DNA of 64,000 nt, from assembly GCA_963995525.1 (NCBI GenBank), contig OZ023210.1, positions 2,087,775-2,151,774 of the forward strand, written 5' to 3'. The position numbers were made by a program, and so were the translations under genes. Positions within the stretch are counted from its first letter, which is position 1, and each line of letters begins with the position of its first letter. Positions 13,047-28,325 of this stretch are shown in pieces. The notes under the pieces are model-generated. The model worked only from the letters and a program-made list of their open reading frames with translations. It made no database searches and had not been told where the DNA came from. The DNA is from Escarpia spicata. Its lineage: Eukaryota; Annelida; Polychaeta; Sabellida; Siboglinidae.

Positions 13047-16000
13047 CTACAACAAACACGTCATGTGACCCGTTTGAACAACAAACACATCATGTGACCC
13101 ACTGTGAACAACAAACATGTCATGTGACCCAATGTCTGTAGAACAAACATGTCAGGTGACCCATTGTCTGAACAACAAACACGTCATGTGACTCACTGCC
13201 TAACAATAAACACGTCATGTGACCCATTGTCTGAACAACAAACATGTCATGTGACCCATTGAACAACAAAGACATGATGTGACCTACTATCTGAAAGTTG
13301 TCTACAACTGATTTTGCATCCACAGTCGGTGTAATGGCCAGAAAATTATGTGCATAATCAACACATGAAAGTTAGGTTTCCACATGACTGTTTAACCATC
13401 CACGTGTTGAGGACCACTGAACTTGAGGAAGATGATCTCACCTTCGCCTGAGCCTTGTCTCTGACCTCAGTGTCTGCCTTCTCCTTGGCCAGAGACTCAC
13501 TCAACATCGAAAACTGGTCCTTGTAACTGGGGTCATGGGGTCAAGGACACCAACATCACATCTGATCTTCACAAACTATCTCAACACCAAGTATCATAGG
13601 GTTATATATTGTGATTAATCACAAGATAAGAGAAATGTTACCATCCTGACCACGCAACAGGTTAGTGCACATTTTTTATACATGAAACTAATAATTGGAT
13701 TTTGTACAATGCTTTACCTCTCAAGAAATTAACTGGTGTTAACTCTCCGGCCTTTATGAGTAAATATCCAGAGACATGATAACTTAACATTTTGAGATGT
13801 AAAAGAACATCTACTTTGATATAGAGGGTATAACATGAAACTGGAACACCAATCCATTAAAGGAATACAAGAAATAAATAGTATGAACAGAAACATTCCC
13901 TTCATTAAAATGAGTGCAAGGGAATGGGATGACTATGTACTGTATATCTGGTGAGTGTGATAAACGTAAAGCCTGCAGACAACAAAAGGATACTAGTTCT
14001 CGAGTGAGTCCAAGTCTGTACAGTGTTTCTCCGCCCGTCTCTGACGCTGCTCCCGGGCGTAACGACGTAACTCTCGGATACGCTCCTTCTGAATGTCAAG
14101 GCCGTCTCTGAAGAGTTTCTTGAACACCTGATGACAGAGGCCAACCTTTGTCTCACTTATCCAAGAGCTACACTGACATTGTTTTCATTCGGTATTATAT
14201 GCTCTGCTCATTATATTATGCATATTCCATGCAGCATATAAAAAGAATATTCCATACAGTAAATGAATAAAGGAATACTCCACACAGCAAATAAATAAAA
14301 TAACATTCCATGCAGCAAATAAATAAAACTTCTTCGATGCACCCGTCTTTATAGTTTCTCAACACATTACCACACAAACACTGAAAGACATGAGTCTTCA
14401 ATTGGCACTTGAAAGTTGTGGTAGGAAAGAAGATACCTGGATGGATAGTAAGAAAGAAGGTAGCACTATTGTCTGCTGTTTAATAATAACTCAGGTTTGG
14501 ACTTGTTTTTAGAAGTGTAGTGTTCTAGAAAGTAAACATGTCCCTGCACCCCCCATCCCTGCACCCCCATCCCTGCACCCCTCCATCCCCCCATCCTTGC
14601 GCCCCTCGTCCAGTCTACTGCTGAATCCACTCACCTGTTCCTCCTTGGTTCTCTTCTTGAGCATCTTTGACCTCATCTGCACCTGGTAGTCGTTGTAGTA
14701 GCGGCGGATCCTGGTCGACTGTAGCCGTTTCTCTCTGATCCGCGCCTTCACCGCCTGCTGCTCCACATGGCGGGCCTTCAACTCATGCTGCGACAGACAA
14801 TAATTGCTCAGTGTTTACACTGTTTGTGATTATGACTTAGTTCAGTGCTGACTCTACATTAATGATTACTCAGTGTTTACACAGTTGGTGATTATGACTT
14901 AGTTCAGTGCTGACTCTACATCAATGATGACCCAGTGTTTACACTGTTGATAATTATGACTTAGTTCAGTGCTAACTCTACATTAATGATGACTCAGTGT
15001 TTACACTGTTGGTGATTATGACTTAGTTCAGTGCTGACTCTACATTAATGATTACTCAGTGTTTACACAGTTGGTAATTATGACTTAGTTCAGTGCTGAC
15101 TCTACATTAATGATGACTCAGTGTTTACACTGTTGGTGATTATGACTTAGTTCAGTGCTGACTCTACATTAATGATGACCCAGTGTTTACACTGTTGATG
15201 ATTATGACTTAGTTCAGTGCTAACTCTACATTAATGATGACTCAGTGTTTACACTGTTGGTGATTATGACTTAGTTCAGTGCTGACTCTACATTAATGAT
15301 TACTCAGTGTTTACACAGTTGGTGATTATGACTTAGTTCAGTGCTGACTCTACATTAATGATTACTCAGTGTTTACACTGTTGATGATTATGACTTAGTT
15401 CAGTGCTAACTCTACATTAATGATTACTCAGTGTTTACACTGTTGGTGATTATGACTTAGTTCAGTGCTGACTCTACATCAATGATTACTCAGTGTTTAC
15501 ACTGTTGGTGATTATGACTTAGTTCAGTGCTAACTCTACATCAATGATGACCCAGTGTTTACACTGTTGATGATTATGACTTAGTTCAGTGCTAACTCTA
15601 CATTAATTATTACTCAGTGTTTACACTGTTGGTGATTATGACTTAGTTCAGTGCTGACTCTACATAAATGATGACTCAGTGTTTACACTGTTGGTGATTA
15701 TGACTTAGTTCAGTGCTGACTCTATATTAATGATTACTCAGTGTTTACACTGTTGGTGATTATGACTTAGTTCAGTGCTGACTCTACACTAATGATTACT
15801 CAGTGTTTACACTGTTGGTGATTATGACTTAGTTCAGTGCTAACTCTACATTAATGATGACTCAGTGTTTACACTGTTGGTGATTATGACTTAGTTCAGT
15901 GCTGACTCTACATTAATGATTACTCAGTGTTTACACAGTTGGTGATTATGACTTAGTTCAGTGCTGACTCTACATTAATGATTACTCAGTGTTTACACTG

Positions 16001-19000
16001 TTGATGATTATGACTTAGTTCAGTGCTAACTCTACATTAATGATTACTCAGTGTTTATACTGTTGGTGATTATGACTTAGTTCAGTGCTGACTCTACATC
16101 AATGATTACTCAGTGTTTACACTGTTGGTGATTATGACTTAGTTCAGTGCTAACTCTACATCAATGATGACCCAGTGTTTACACTGTTGATGATTATGAC
16201 TTAGTTCAGTGCTAACTCTACATTAATGATTACTCGGTGTTTACACTGTTGGTGATTATGACTTAGTTCAGTGCTAACTCTACATTAATGATGACTCAGT
16301 GTTTACACTGTTGGTGATTATGACTTAGTTCAGTGCTGACTCTATATTAATGATTACTCAGTGTTTACACTGTTGGTGATTATGACTTAGTTCAGTGCTG
16401 ACTCTACATTAATGATTACTCAGTGTTTACACTGTTGGTGATTATGACTTAGTTCAGTGCTGACTCTATATTAATGATTACTCAGTGTTTACACTGTTGG
16501 TGATTATGACTTAGTTCAGTGCTAACTCTACATCAATGATGACTCGGTGATTGCAGACAGAGGAACACAACAAATCCAAAATAAATTCCTCTTTTTACAC
16601 CCGGATTTGTTTGAATATACCAGATTAATATGAACACATTTTGTAAGGCAACTTGTAAGACCAGATTTCCCTGCCAGATTTCCCTAAATTATGCACATTT
16701 AAATACTGTTGCTTTTTCAAAGTCTTATACATTAACTTATTCCTGAATATATGTTAAAAATAATAATTTGTTGTTGTTCACTAGCCATAATTGTTCCATA
16801 ATTTGTTTTAACTTGTGATGATGTTCCAGATAATATGGCAAAGTTCACAACTTGTAAAGTTTGTAAAGAACATCTTATAAAGATTGTNNNNNNNNNNNNN
16901 NNNNNNNNNNNNNNNNNNNNNNNNNNNNNNNNNNNNNNNNNNNNNNNNNNNNNNNNNNNNNNNNNNNNNNNNNNNNNNNNNNNNNNNNNNNNNNNNNNNN
17001 NNNNNNNNNNNNNNNNNNNNNNNNNNNNNNNNNNNNNNNNNNNNNNNNNNNNNNNNNNNNNNNNNNNNNNNNNNNNNNNNNNNNNNNCTACTGTTCTCTC
17101 AACTACCGCAAGGGAAATGATGCAAAACATAACTCCAAGCATATAACTGTTATGAGACAGTCTATCAGGGGATGGTTATGTCACTACTTAAAATGAAAAT
17201 GAAATTCCTAAACGGTCTTGGGAGACATCTATCTGAGGTGAAGCATCCAATAAAGCAGACCTGCCTACCCCAAAAACTTCCTGTCAGTAATCCATCTTCC
17301 CATTTACACTGATTTTCAGGAATATACGCTTCCTGTTAGTAATGCAGAACCACCATGTCAGATATTGTCACGGGGGGGGGGGGGGGGGGATGGGGGGTAG
17401 CGATGGACCAAAACCATTACATTACACTGTCATCGACATCGCCTAGACTGTAGTAACTGTATGATAGGCTGTAAATGATACACTAAGCTCCTCAATAAAT
17501 ACACTAACTTAGTCTTAGTACAGTCAGTTGGCCTAACACTACAAGTACAACACTCACTACATTTTTGCATTACACATTTCTTTTGGGTTGGCGGTGGCGT
17601 CGTTTCACTGTCAGCCATCATTTCGTGCCACGTGACTTCGTTTTGTTTGATCGCAGAAATGCGAATTTGTCATAATGCTGTTTCCTATTGGTAACATTAC
17701 GACCAGACTCAGCGAATGAAAAACCATGTCACAACATGCTGAATACATATGCTGCCACCTGTTGAATATAGTGGAACCTAAATTTGAGTGATTGCCCAAC
17801 ATGGTCACAGTCCGTAATATTTTCATCCCTCACCGTAATACCGTAATTTGAGGTGACTTTCCGGAATGATTCCGGACAATCCGGAATGGTAGGCAGGTCT
17901 GAATAAAGTCAACATGCATTGCACACTATGTGTGACACACATCTTCTTACTCAAATACTCAGCCTACATAGTTCAAGCACACATAGTAAACTAAATCAGT
18001 TAGAATCCTAAAAAGAGGATTGTGGAACATCTATTTCATGATATGCAACAAACAAGGGAAGCATGCATGTGTTTTCTGTCTCACACATCTTCAAACAGCT
18101 CGCCTCAGTAGTTGAGACGCACACTGTCAACTACCCAACAAAGATTGGACGGTGTAAATACCTCCACTTGTGCCTTGCTCTTCTTTCTCTTGACGTCGCT
18201 CTCGGCTCGAGACAGCAGCTCGAGCTGGCGGGAACTCTTACGCCAGAGGTCATGCACGGTCTCCGGGGAGAGGTAGAGGAAGGGGAACTCTGACAACAAC
18301 CATGGCAACATCTCCGTGTCAGCATCTGAAACAACAACATTGTTATAGAGGAAGGGAAACTCTGACAACAACCACAGCAACATCTCCGTGTCAGCATCTA
18401 AAACAACAACATTATTGTAGAGGAAGGGGAATTCTGACAACAACCATGGCAACATCTTTGTGTCAGCATCTAAAACAACAACATTGTCGTAGAGGAAGGG
18501 AAACTCTGACAACAACCATGGCAACATCTCCATGTCAGCATCTAAAACAACAACATTATTGTAGAGGAAGGGGAACTCTGACAACAACCATGGCAACATC
18601 TCCGTGTCAGCATCTAAAACAACATTACTGTACAGGAAAGGGAACTCTGACAACAACCATGGCAACATCTCCATGTCAGCATCTGAAACAACAACATTGT
18701 TATAGAGGAAGGGAAACTCTGACAACAACATCTCCGTGTCAGCATCTGAAACAACATCTTCGTTTTTAGCACAGTGAATCACATATACATAGCTGTAAAC
18801 GACATTTCTGTTGCAGTGTATATGAGGATGGACTTTATGTTTATTTTCTCTGAAACCATAAATATAGCTTATGTGCGGTAGCTGCTGTGCTAATGACCAC
18901 CTGCAATCTTAATACTGTTATATATTTTATTATAACCTCTAAGAATTTCTGGAAAAAAACACAAAATAATTCCCTATTCTGTGTTCTCCCATGAGAGATG

Positions 19001-22000
19001 TACGTGTTCCACTGCGCCTCACCTGGCGACTGACTGCGTGTTCCGACGCTGGGACTTGCTGATGCACTCCGCTTCCTGTCCCGTAGCAGCACAGAGCGGG
19101 TCCGACTGCGTTGTCGTGGCAACAGTACACTCTTTGTTCCTCCTGCAACATAAGATTTACACAATTTATACCACGGAGGCACCAGTAATATGTAAATTCG
19201 CAGAATCAACTATTAGGCTAATGCTCAAATTCAGTGACCACATAAAGTCATGGTGAGTCACAACAGAAAGTCATAACCAATTACAACAGAAAGTTGCAGA
19301 CAATCACAATAGAACATCATACACAAACACAACAGAAAGCATTGCCAATCACAGCATCAAATCATTGCCAATCACAGCATCGAATCACAGCCAATCACAG
19401 CATCAAATCATAGCCAATAAAACCAGGTCATAAACAACATGACAGGCACATACCTGCCTTGCTGGAGACAAAACCCTTTGATCTCGCTGGTCGACTGCCA
19501 CTCGTCTTTTTCTTAAACTCCTGCTCCTAGAGAACACACTTGTTGAAGTCTACACAGTTCGAAGCTTTCAACTCAACACTTACTCAACAGAAATTTATTA
19601 TTCCTTATAAAATCTTGTGAAAGCATTGGAAACACTAGATTAGTAAACATAACCCAGAAGATTTCAGACAGACACAATGTATCGTTATGAAAAGATTTTC
19701 ACTATTTTTTTCATTTAAGAAGTAACATTAGTGACGAACGGTAAAAATGTGATAAAAGAAAGTAATCATTGTCATAGGGGACGATAAATGAACGGAGCAG
19801 ATTATCAACTGATGCTGGGGATACTAGCTGTGTCAATTCAGCTGTGCCAATATGTTTAAACATTAACAAATATATATTTTTTAAAGTGGGATAAACAGAG
19901 ATATTAAAAATGCTGGACTCTTGATATCAACCAATGACTTCCTTGTCCTCTTGCCATATGGGTTTGTGCTCTGGATGGCAATCGGGTCTTGTTCAATTAT
20001 GTTGTCAGACTATTTATGTATGTTTCCAGTCAGGATCACTATTTAGCAGAAAGATGAGGACGGACAAACCTTCTTTTTGCTGGCTTTCTTTGATTTCTTC
20101 GTCATACCAGCTGATTCCAACTTGAAATCCTTCAGTTCATCCCTGTAGACTTTGTCCAGATACTGCAACATGCAACACCAGTGATGAGATATAACAGGCA
20201 GTGGAGATGAACACGGACAGTGTGGCACCGTGCAACACCAGTGATGAGATACAACAGGCAGTGGAGATGAACACGGACAGTGTGGCACCGTGCAACACCA
20301 GTGATGAGATACAACAGGCAGTGGAGATGAACACGGACAGTGTGGCACCGTGCAACACCAGTGATGAGATACAACAGGCAGTGGAGATGAACACGGACAG
20401 TGTGGCACCATGCAACACCAGTGATGAGATACAACAGGCAGTGGAGATGAACACGGACAGTGTGGCACCATGCAACACCAGTGATGAGATACAACAGGCA
20501 GTGGAGATGAACACGGACATTGTGGCACCATGCAACACCAGTGATGAGATACAACAGGCAGTGGAGATGAACACAGACAGTGTGGCACCATGCAACACCA
20601 GTGATGAGATACAACAGGCAGTAGAGATGAACACGGACAGTGTGGCACCGTGCAACACCAGTGATGAGATACAACAGGCAGTGGAGATGAACACGGACAG
20701 TGTGGCACCGTGCAACACCAGTGATGAGATACAACAGGCAGTGGAGATGAACACGGACAGTGTGGCACCGTGCAACACCAGTGATGAGATACAACAGGCA
20801 GTGGAGATGAACACGGACAGTGTGGCACCGTGCAACACCAGTGATGAGATACAACAGGCAGTGGAGATGAACACGGACAGTGTGGCACCATGCAACACCA
20901 GTGATGAGATACAACAGGCAGTGGAGATGAACACGGACAGTGTGGCACCATGCAACACCAGTGATGAGATACAACAGGCAGTGGAGATGAACACGGACAT
21001 TGTGGCACCATGCAACACCAGTGATGAGATACAACAGGCAGTGGAGATGAACACAGACAGTGTGGCACCATGCAACACCAGTGATGAGATACAACAGGCA
21101 GTAGAGATGAACACGGACAGTGTGGCACCGTGCAACACCAGTGATGAGATACAACAGGCAGTGGAGATGAACACGGACAGTGTGGCACCATGCAACACCA
21201 GTGATGAGATACAACAGGCAGTGGAGATGAACACGGACATTGTGGCACCATGCAACACCAGTGATGAGATACAACAGGCAGTAGAGATGAACACAGACAG
21301 TGTGGCACCATGCAACACCAGTGATGAGATACAACAGGCAGTAGAGATGAACACGGACAGTGTGGCACCGTGCAACACCAGTGATGAGATACAACAGGCA
21401 GTAGAGATGAACACGGACAGTGTGGCACCATGCAACACCAGTGATGAGATACAACAGGCAGTAGAGATGAACACGGACATTGTGGCACCATACAACACCA
21501 GTGATGAGATACAACAGGCAGTAGAGATGAACACGGACAGTGTGGCACCATACAACACCAGTGATGAGATACAACAGGCAGTAGAGATGAACACGGACAT
21601 TGTGGCACCATACAACACCAGTGATGAGATACAACAGGCAGTGGAGATGAACACGGACATTGTGGCACCATACAACACCAGTGATGAGATACAACAGGCA
21701 GTAGAGATGAACACGGACAGTGTGGCACCGTACAACACCAGTGATGAGATACAACAGGCAGTAGAGATGAACACGGACAGTGTGGCACCATACAACACCA
21801 GTGATGAGATACAACAGGCAGTAGAGATGAACACGGACAGTGTGGCACCGTACAACACCAGTGATGAGATACAACAGGCAGTAGAGATGAACACGGACAG
21901 TGTGGCACCGTACAACACCAGTGATGAGATACAACAGGCAGTAGAGATGAACACGGACAGTGTGGCACCGTGCAACACCAGTGATGAGATACAATAGGCA

Positions 22001-25000
22001 GTGGAGATGAACACGGACATTGTGGCACTGGGAACAGTTCTCTAATTAATATTAAGATTGACAAAACACTCTGGCTATGACTTGAGGTAACACACGAGAA
22101 CTACAACTTTGACGGGACACACGTTTACCCTGACTGATAAATACTAACAGACACACACGCACGCACACACAGTACCGGGAAACACTAATCAACAATGTAT
22201 TCGAGGCAAGTAATGTTTTGGACTCAGTCATGATAAATGTTCACATTATCAGAGTTACCTCAGTTATACTGAAATAACATAATCAGTATCCAGACTAATC
22301 ATATTGACATTGTGAATAGGTTTAAAAACAACTGATAAATATCTCAGAAAGGTGGATTACAAAAAAATGATAAATCCAATAAAGTGGAATCTCGATAAGC
22401 CTTTCCATGTCCATTTGCCATCTGGGATGGTTGCTTTGGGCAGCAATCTTGTTCAAATGTGTGGCACCCTACCAGTCTATTGACAACTAAAACATAATCA
22501 GCCAGTTGACCAGACATACTCCCAACGTGGCATGCAGCCAACGCCCTACCTGTGTCTTGAGGCGACACTTCTGGTCCTCCTTCAGCAGGGTGCGTCGTAT
22601 CCCCCCCATCTGTCCAAGGGTGCCACAGTCGAGGATGTCATCAAAGCGCACAGACTTGGCCTTCTTCTTCATGGCCCCCACCTCCCTGTCCACTGCAGCC
22701 TCAAACTCATTCTCCTCCTCCCTGTCACCAACACATACGGGTCACCTCAGGTCTTGAACACTGGCCAAGATGGCATTGGTCAGTGTAAACCCTAACAGCA
22801 TCTCAAAAACACTTTCTTAAAACACACTTAATTCGTTGTCACTACCTGTCTTGGTACAAACACTTCTTTCCACATACAAGTTACATAACTTTACATTTTA
22901 AAGTATTGGTTATTTAATATTATTGTCTTAAACATATTCTATCAGTAGATCGACTATGCAGCACTTTGATTAGTATTCATTTATTTAAAAGCGCTACATA
23001 AGGAACCATTATTATTATTTTTTACTACTGTACTAAATTAATCAAAAGAATTCCAATTTGTTTAAAACTCTCATAAATAGTGTTCATAGTGCAGCACTTT
23101 GATTAGTATTCCTTTATTTAAAAGCGCTATTTAAGGAACCATTATCATTATTTTTTTTACTACTGTACTAAATTAATCAAAAGAATTCCAATTTGTTTAA
23201 AACTCTCATAAATAGTGCAAAAAAGATAAATTTAGGAGACATCGTAATATATGAAAAACAGTCAAGGCACTGATATTAACAGTAACAAGACCCCATCTGG
23301 AGTCACAAGGCCCTACTCACAGTAACAAGGCCCTACCGACAGTAACAAGGTCCTACCCGCTGTCACCGTAGTCGACGACGCCGTCGCTGTAGTATGACTC
23401 GTCATCATCGCTGCGACTGGAGCGTGATGGCTGCTGGGCGTAGTACTTCTGTAGGTACTCCTGGAACGTCCGTGGTGGAACGTTCTCAGGGAATGTCCTC
23501 ACTGGAACGTTTTCCAGGAATGTTTTTGTTGGAACGTTCTCCTGGCGCCGAGGCCCAATGTTACGTTGACTGTCTCGGCCCAAAGTTGGGTCAGAGAGCT
23601 GTCTTCGTGCAGCCAGTTCATTGGCCGACTGCGTTGTGGAGCTGGTCGTACCACTGCAAATTTCATACAGGAGTCAGTTACATGTGACGGGTCTTTTCCA
23701 AACATCACTCACAACAAAAGAATTAAAATATCTGCATTAGTTTTTTCACCTTAGGCCTGTTCTGGACTAGCCACAGTGAAGTAGACATCAAAGGATCAGG
23801 GTGACATGGTGACACTTGACAAATACTTCATTTGTAAACAAGTTTCAATTTAAAATGATGGATTAACTCCCAGAAAGGATTTGTTCTCCAGTACAACTGC
23901 TACTTGATGTTTATATATCCCAACAGAAATCTACTTGTCCCACCAGAGAACAGAACCTAGTGAGTTATGATGGTAGCATATAATATCCAACAGGAGATTC
24001 TGTAATGTCCAACCTGAGATCATGTAACATCCAACCAGAGTTTGTGTAACATCCGACCAGAGTTTGTGTAACATCCAACCGGAAATCATGTAACATCCAA
24101 CCAGTTTGTGTAACATCCAACCAGAGTTCATATCACATCTTGCAGGATGTGATATGAAGGTAGTGCATTTTATGAGTGCAGAAGGAAACATTTCTATAAT
24201 TCCAAGAGACGATACTGTTTCTATTTAATCTGTGTTGCGAACAAAAATATTACTGAAAAATGTAAATTATTTGAACGAAACGCTATGGTTACCCTACAAA
24301 TAATTAGGCACCAGTGTCATGTGTTTCTGGTGTGCGAACACACCACAGACAGCATAAGTAACAATGTAAGGGAAACATACCTGGACCACAGACAGCATGA
24401 GTAACAATGTAAGGGAAACATACCTGGACCACAGACAGCATGAGTAACAATGTAAGGGAAACATACCTGGACAACAGACAGCATGAGTAACAACGTAAGG
24501 GAAACATACCTGGACAACAGACAGCATGAGTAACAACGTAAGGGAAACATACCTGGACAACAGACAGCATGAGTAACAACGTAAGGGGAACATACCTGGA
24601 CCACAGACAGCATGAGTAACAATGTAAGGGAAACATACCTGGACAACAGACAGCATGAGTAACAACATAAGGGAAATATACTTGGACCACAGACATCATA
24701 AGTAACAACATAAGGGAAACATACCTGGACCACAGACAGCATGAGTAACAACTTATTAAGGGAAACATACCTGGTCCACATACAGCATGAGTAACAACAT
24801 AAGGGAAACATACTTGGACCACAGACTTCATAAGTAACAACATAAGGGAAACATACTTGGACCACAGACATCATAAGTAACAACATAAGGGAAACATACC
24901 TGGACCACAGACAGCATGAGTAATAATATAAGGGAAACATACCTGGACCACAGACAGCATGAGTAACAACATAAGGGAAACATACCTGGACCACAGACAG

Positions 25001-28000
25001 CATGAGTAATAACGTAAGGGAAACATACCTGGACCACAGACAGCATGAGTAACAACTTAAGGGAAACATACCTGGACCACAGACAGCATGAATAACAACA
25101 TAAGGGAAACATACCTGGACCACAGACAGCATGAGTAATAATATAAGGGAAACATACCTGGACCACAGACAGCATGAGTAACAACATAAGGGAAACATAC
25201 CTGGACCACAGACAGCATGAGTAATAATATAAGGGAAACATACCTGGAGCACAGACAGCATGAGTAACAACTTAAGGGAAACATACCTGGACCACAGACA
25301 GCATGAATAACAACATAAGGGAAACATACCTGGACCACAGACAGCATGAGTAACAACATAAGGGAAACATACTTGGACCACAGACATCATAAGTAACAAC
25401 ATAAGGGACACATACCTGGACCACAGACATCATAAGTAACAACATAAGGGAAACATACCTGGACCACAGACAGCATGAGTAACAACTTAAGGGAAACATA
25501 CCTGGACCACAGACAGCATGAATAACAACATAAGGGAAACATACCTGGACCACAGACAGCATGAGTAACAACATAAGGGAAACATACTTGGACCACAGAC
25601 ATCATAAGTAACAACATAAGGGAAACATACCTGGACCACAGACAGCATGAGTAATAATATAAGGGAAACATACTTGGAGCACAGACAGCATGAGTAACAA
25701 CTTAAGGGAAACATACCTGGACCACAGACAGCATGAATAACAACATAAGGGAAACATACCTGGACCACAGACAGCATGAGTAACAACATAAGGGAAACAT
25801 ACTTGGACCACAGACATCATAAGTAACAACATAAGGGAAACATACCTGGACCACAGACAGCATGAGTAACAACATAAGGGAAACATACTTGGACCACAGA
25901 CATCATAAGTAACAACATAAGGGACACATACCTGGACCACAGACATCATAAGTAACAACATAAGGGAAACATACCTGGACCACAGACATCATAAGAAACA
26001 ACATAAGGGAAACATACTTGGACCACAGACATCATAAGTAACAACATAAGGGAAACATACTTGGACCACAGACAGCATGAGTAACAACATAAGGGAAACA
26101 TACCTGGACCACAGACAGCATGAGTAACAACTTATTAAGGGAAACATACCTGGTCCACAGACAGCATGAGTAACAACATAAGGGAAACATACTTGGACCA
26201 CAGACATCATAAGTAACAACATAAGGGAAACATACCTGGACCACAGACAGCATGAGTAACAACTTAAGGGAAACATACCTGGTCCAGACAGCATGAGTAA
26301 CAACATAAGGGAAACATAATTGGACCACAGGCTTCATAAGTAACAACATAAGGGAAACATACTTGGACCACAGACATCATAAGTAACAACATAAGGGAAA
26401 CATACTTGGACCACAGACATCATAAGTAACAACATAAGGGAAACATACCTGGACCACAGACAGCATGAGTAACAACATAAGGGAAACATACTTGGACCAC
26501 AGACATCATAAGTAACAACATAAGGGAAACACACTTGGACCACAGACAGCATGAGTAACAACATAAGGGAAACATACTTGGACCTTAGACATCATAAGTA
26601 ACAACATAAGGGAAACATACCTGGACCACAGACAGCATGAGTAACAACTTATTAAGGGAAACATACCTGGTCCACAGACAGCATGAGTAACAACATAAGG
26701 GAAACATACTTGGACCACAGACATCATAAGTAACAACATAAGGGAAACATACCTGGACCACAGACAGCATGAGTAACAACATAAGAGAAACATACCTGGA
26801 CCACAGACTAGACGTTGTACCGCTGTGAGTCTCCACATCTGCGTGTGGTCTGCTTACACCAGTGTGTCCAGTAGAGCGAGAATGTGAACCCACAGAACTC
26901 TCGACTGACCGCGCCTTCTGGAAGCTCACTTTGTGTGACGACTTCTCTTGACCTTTGCCCGGCGACAGGATTCCCTGGCGAGAGAGCAATCAAAAATGAA
27001 AGAGTTGATTGGAAATGAGTGACTGACAAAATTGTGCTGCTTTGTGATGTAAGATAAATTGTGCACAAAAATCTTAAATCAAAATAATTAAATATAAAGA
27101 TGGTAATATCAATAGAATCATCACAACTATTTACTGAGACAAACAACAGGGTGAGATTCATTGTGTTGAGACAAGATACATTTCAACTTGCAATCAGTTG
27201 TCATGTAATAACTGGTATTATTTGAATGATTAAAAAAAAAAATTAAAACTGTCAGTAACTTCCAACAAATACAATAGAAACGAATGAGACCGACATCATG
27301 ACTATTTGAGTATCCCAAAGTTACACATCTGAGGTAACCAACAAAATTAACTTGCCTAAGTTACCACGAAAACCTAGCTAGAAATCAATACCATTCCATC
27401 GACCTGTGTGATGACAGAAACTCACCTGAACGGCCGGGTCTGGTTGGACATGAGGCCTCAAGTTGTCACCCAATCGCACATTGTTGACATGTGTACGCAC
27501 CAGTTGGTCAACTCTGTGTGCATCTTCCTTCATTTTATTCAACGTTGTCCTATACAACAACATACTATATATATATATATATATATACTTAGAAACAAAG
27601 GCTGCACCAGTTGGTCAACTCTGTGTGCATCTTCCTTCATCTTATTCAACGTTGTCCTATACAACAACATACTATATATATATATACTTAGAAACAAAGG
27701 CTGCATCAGTTGGTCAACTCTCTGTGCATCTTCCTTCATCTTATTCAATGTTGTCCTATACAACAACATACTATATATATATATATATACATATATATGT
27801 ACTTAGAAACAAAGGCTGCACCAGTTGGTCAACTCTGTGTGCATCTTCCTTTATCTTATTCAATGTTGTCCTATACAACAACATACTATATATATATATA
27901 TGCTTAGAAACAAAGGCTGCACCAGTTTGTCAACTCTCTGTGCATCTTCCTTCATCTTATTCAACGTTGTCCTATACAACAACATACTATATATATATAT

Positions 28001-28287
28001 ATACTTAGAAACAAAGGCTGCACCAGTTGGTCAACTCTCTGTGCATCTTCCTTCATCTTATTCAACATTGTCCTATACAACAACATACTATATATATATA
28101 TATATACTTAGAAACAAAGGCTGCACCAGTTGGTCAACTCTCTGTGCATCTTCCTTCATCTTATTCAACATTGTCCTATACAACAACATACTATATATAT
28201 ATATACTTAGAAACAAAGACTGCACCAGTTGGTCAACTCTCTGTGCATCTTCCTTTATCTTATTCAACATTGTCCTATACAACAACA

Positions 28288-28325
<38 letters not shown>

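Noticed and set aside
16732..17146. Open frames spanning the 200-N gap
   Set aside because: They consist mostly of unknown residues; no coding signal on either side.
20043..22064. Several 600-670-residue repeat frames on both strands
   Set aside because: The 60-bp array is open in four frames purely because its period is divisible by three. The only real coding part is exon 17 at the left edge.
24317..25411. 364-residue minus-strand Cys/Leu/Val repeat frame
   Set aside because: Translation of 43-bp units (three units give a frame-closed period). It follows exon 14 after a consensus donor, so it is intron.
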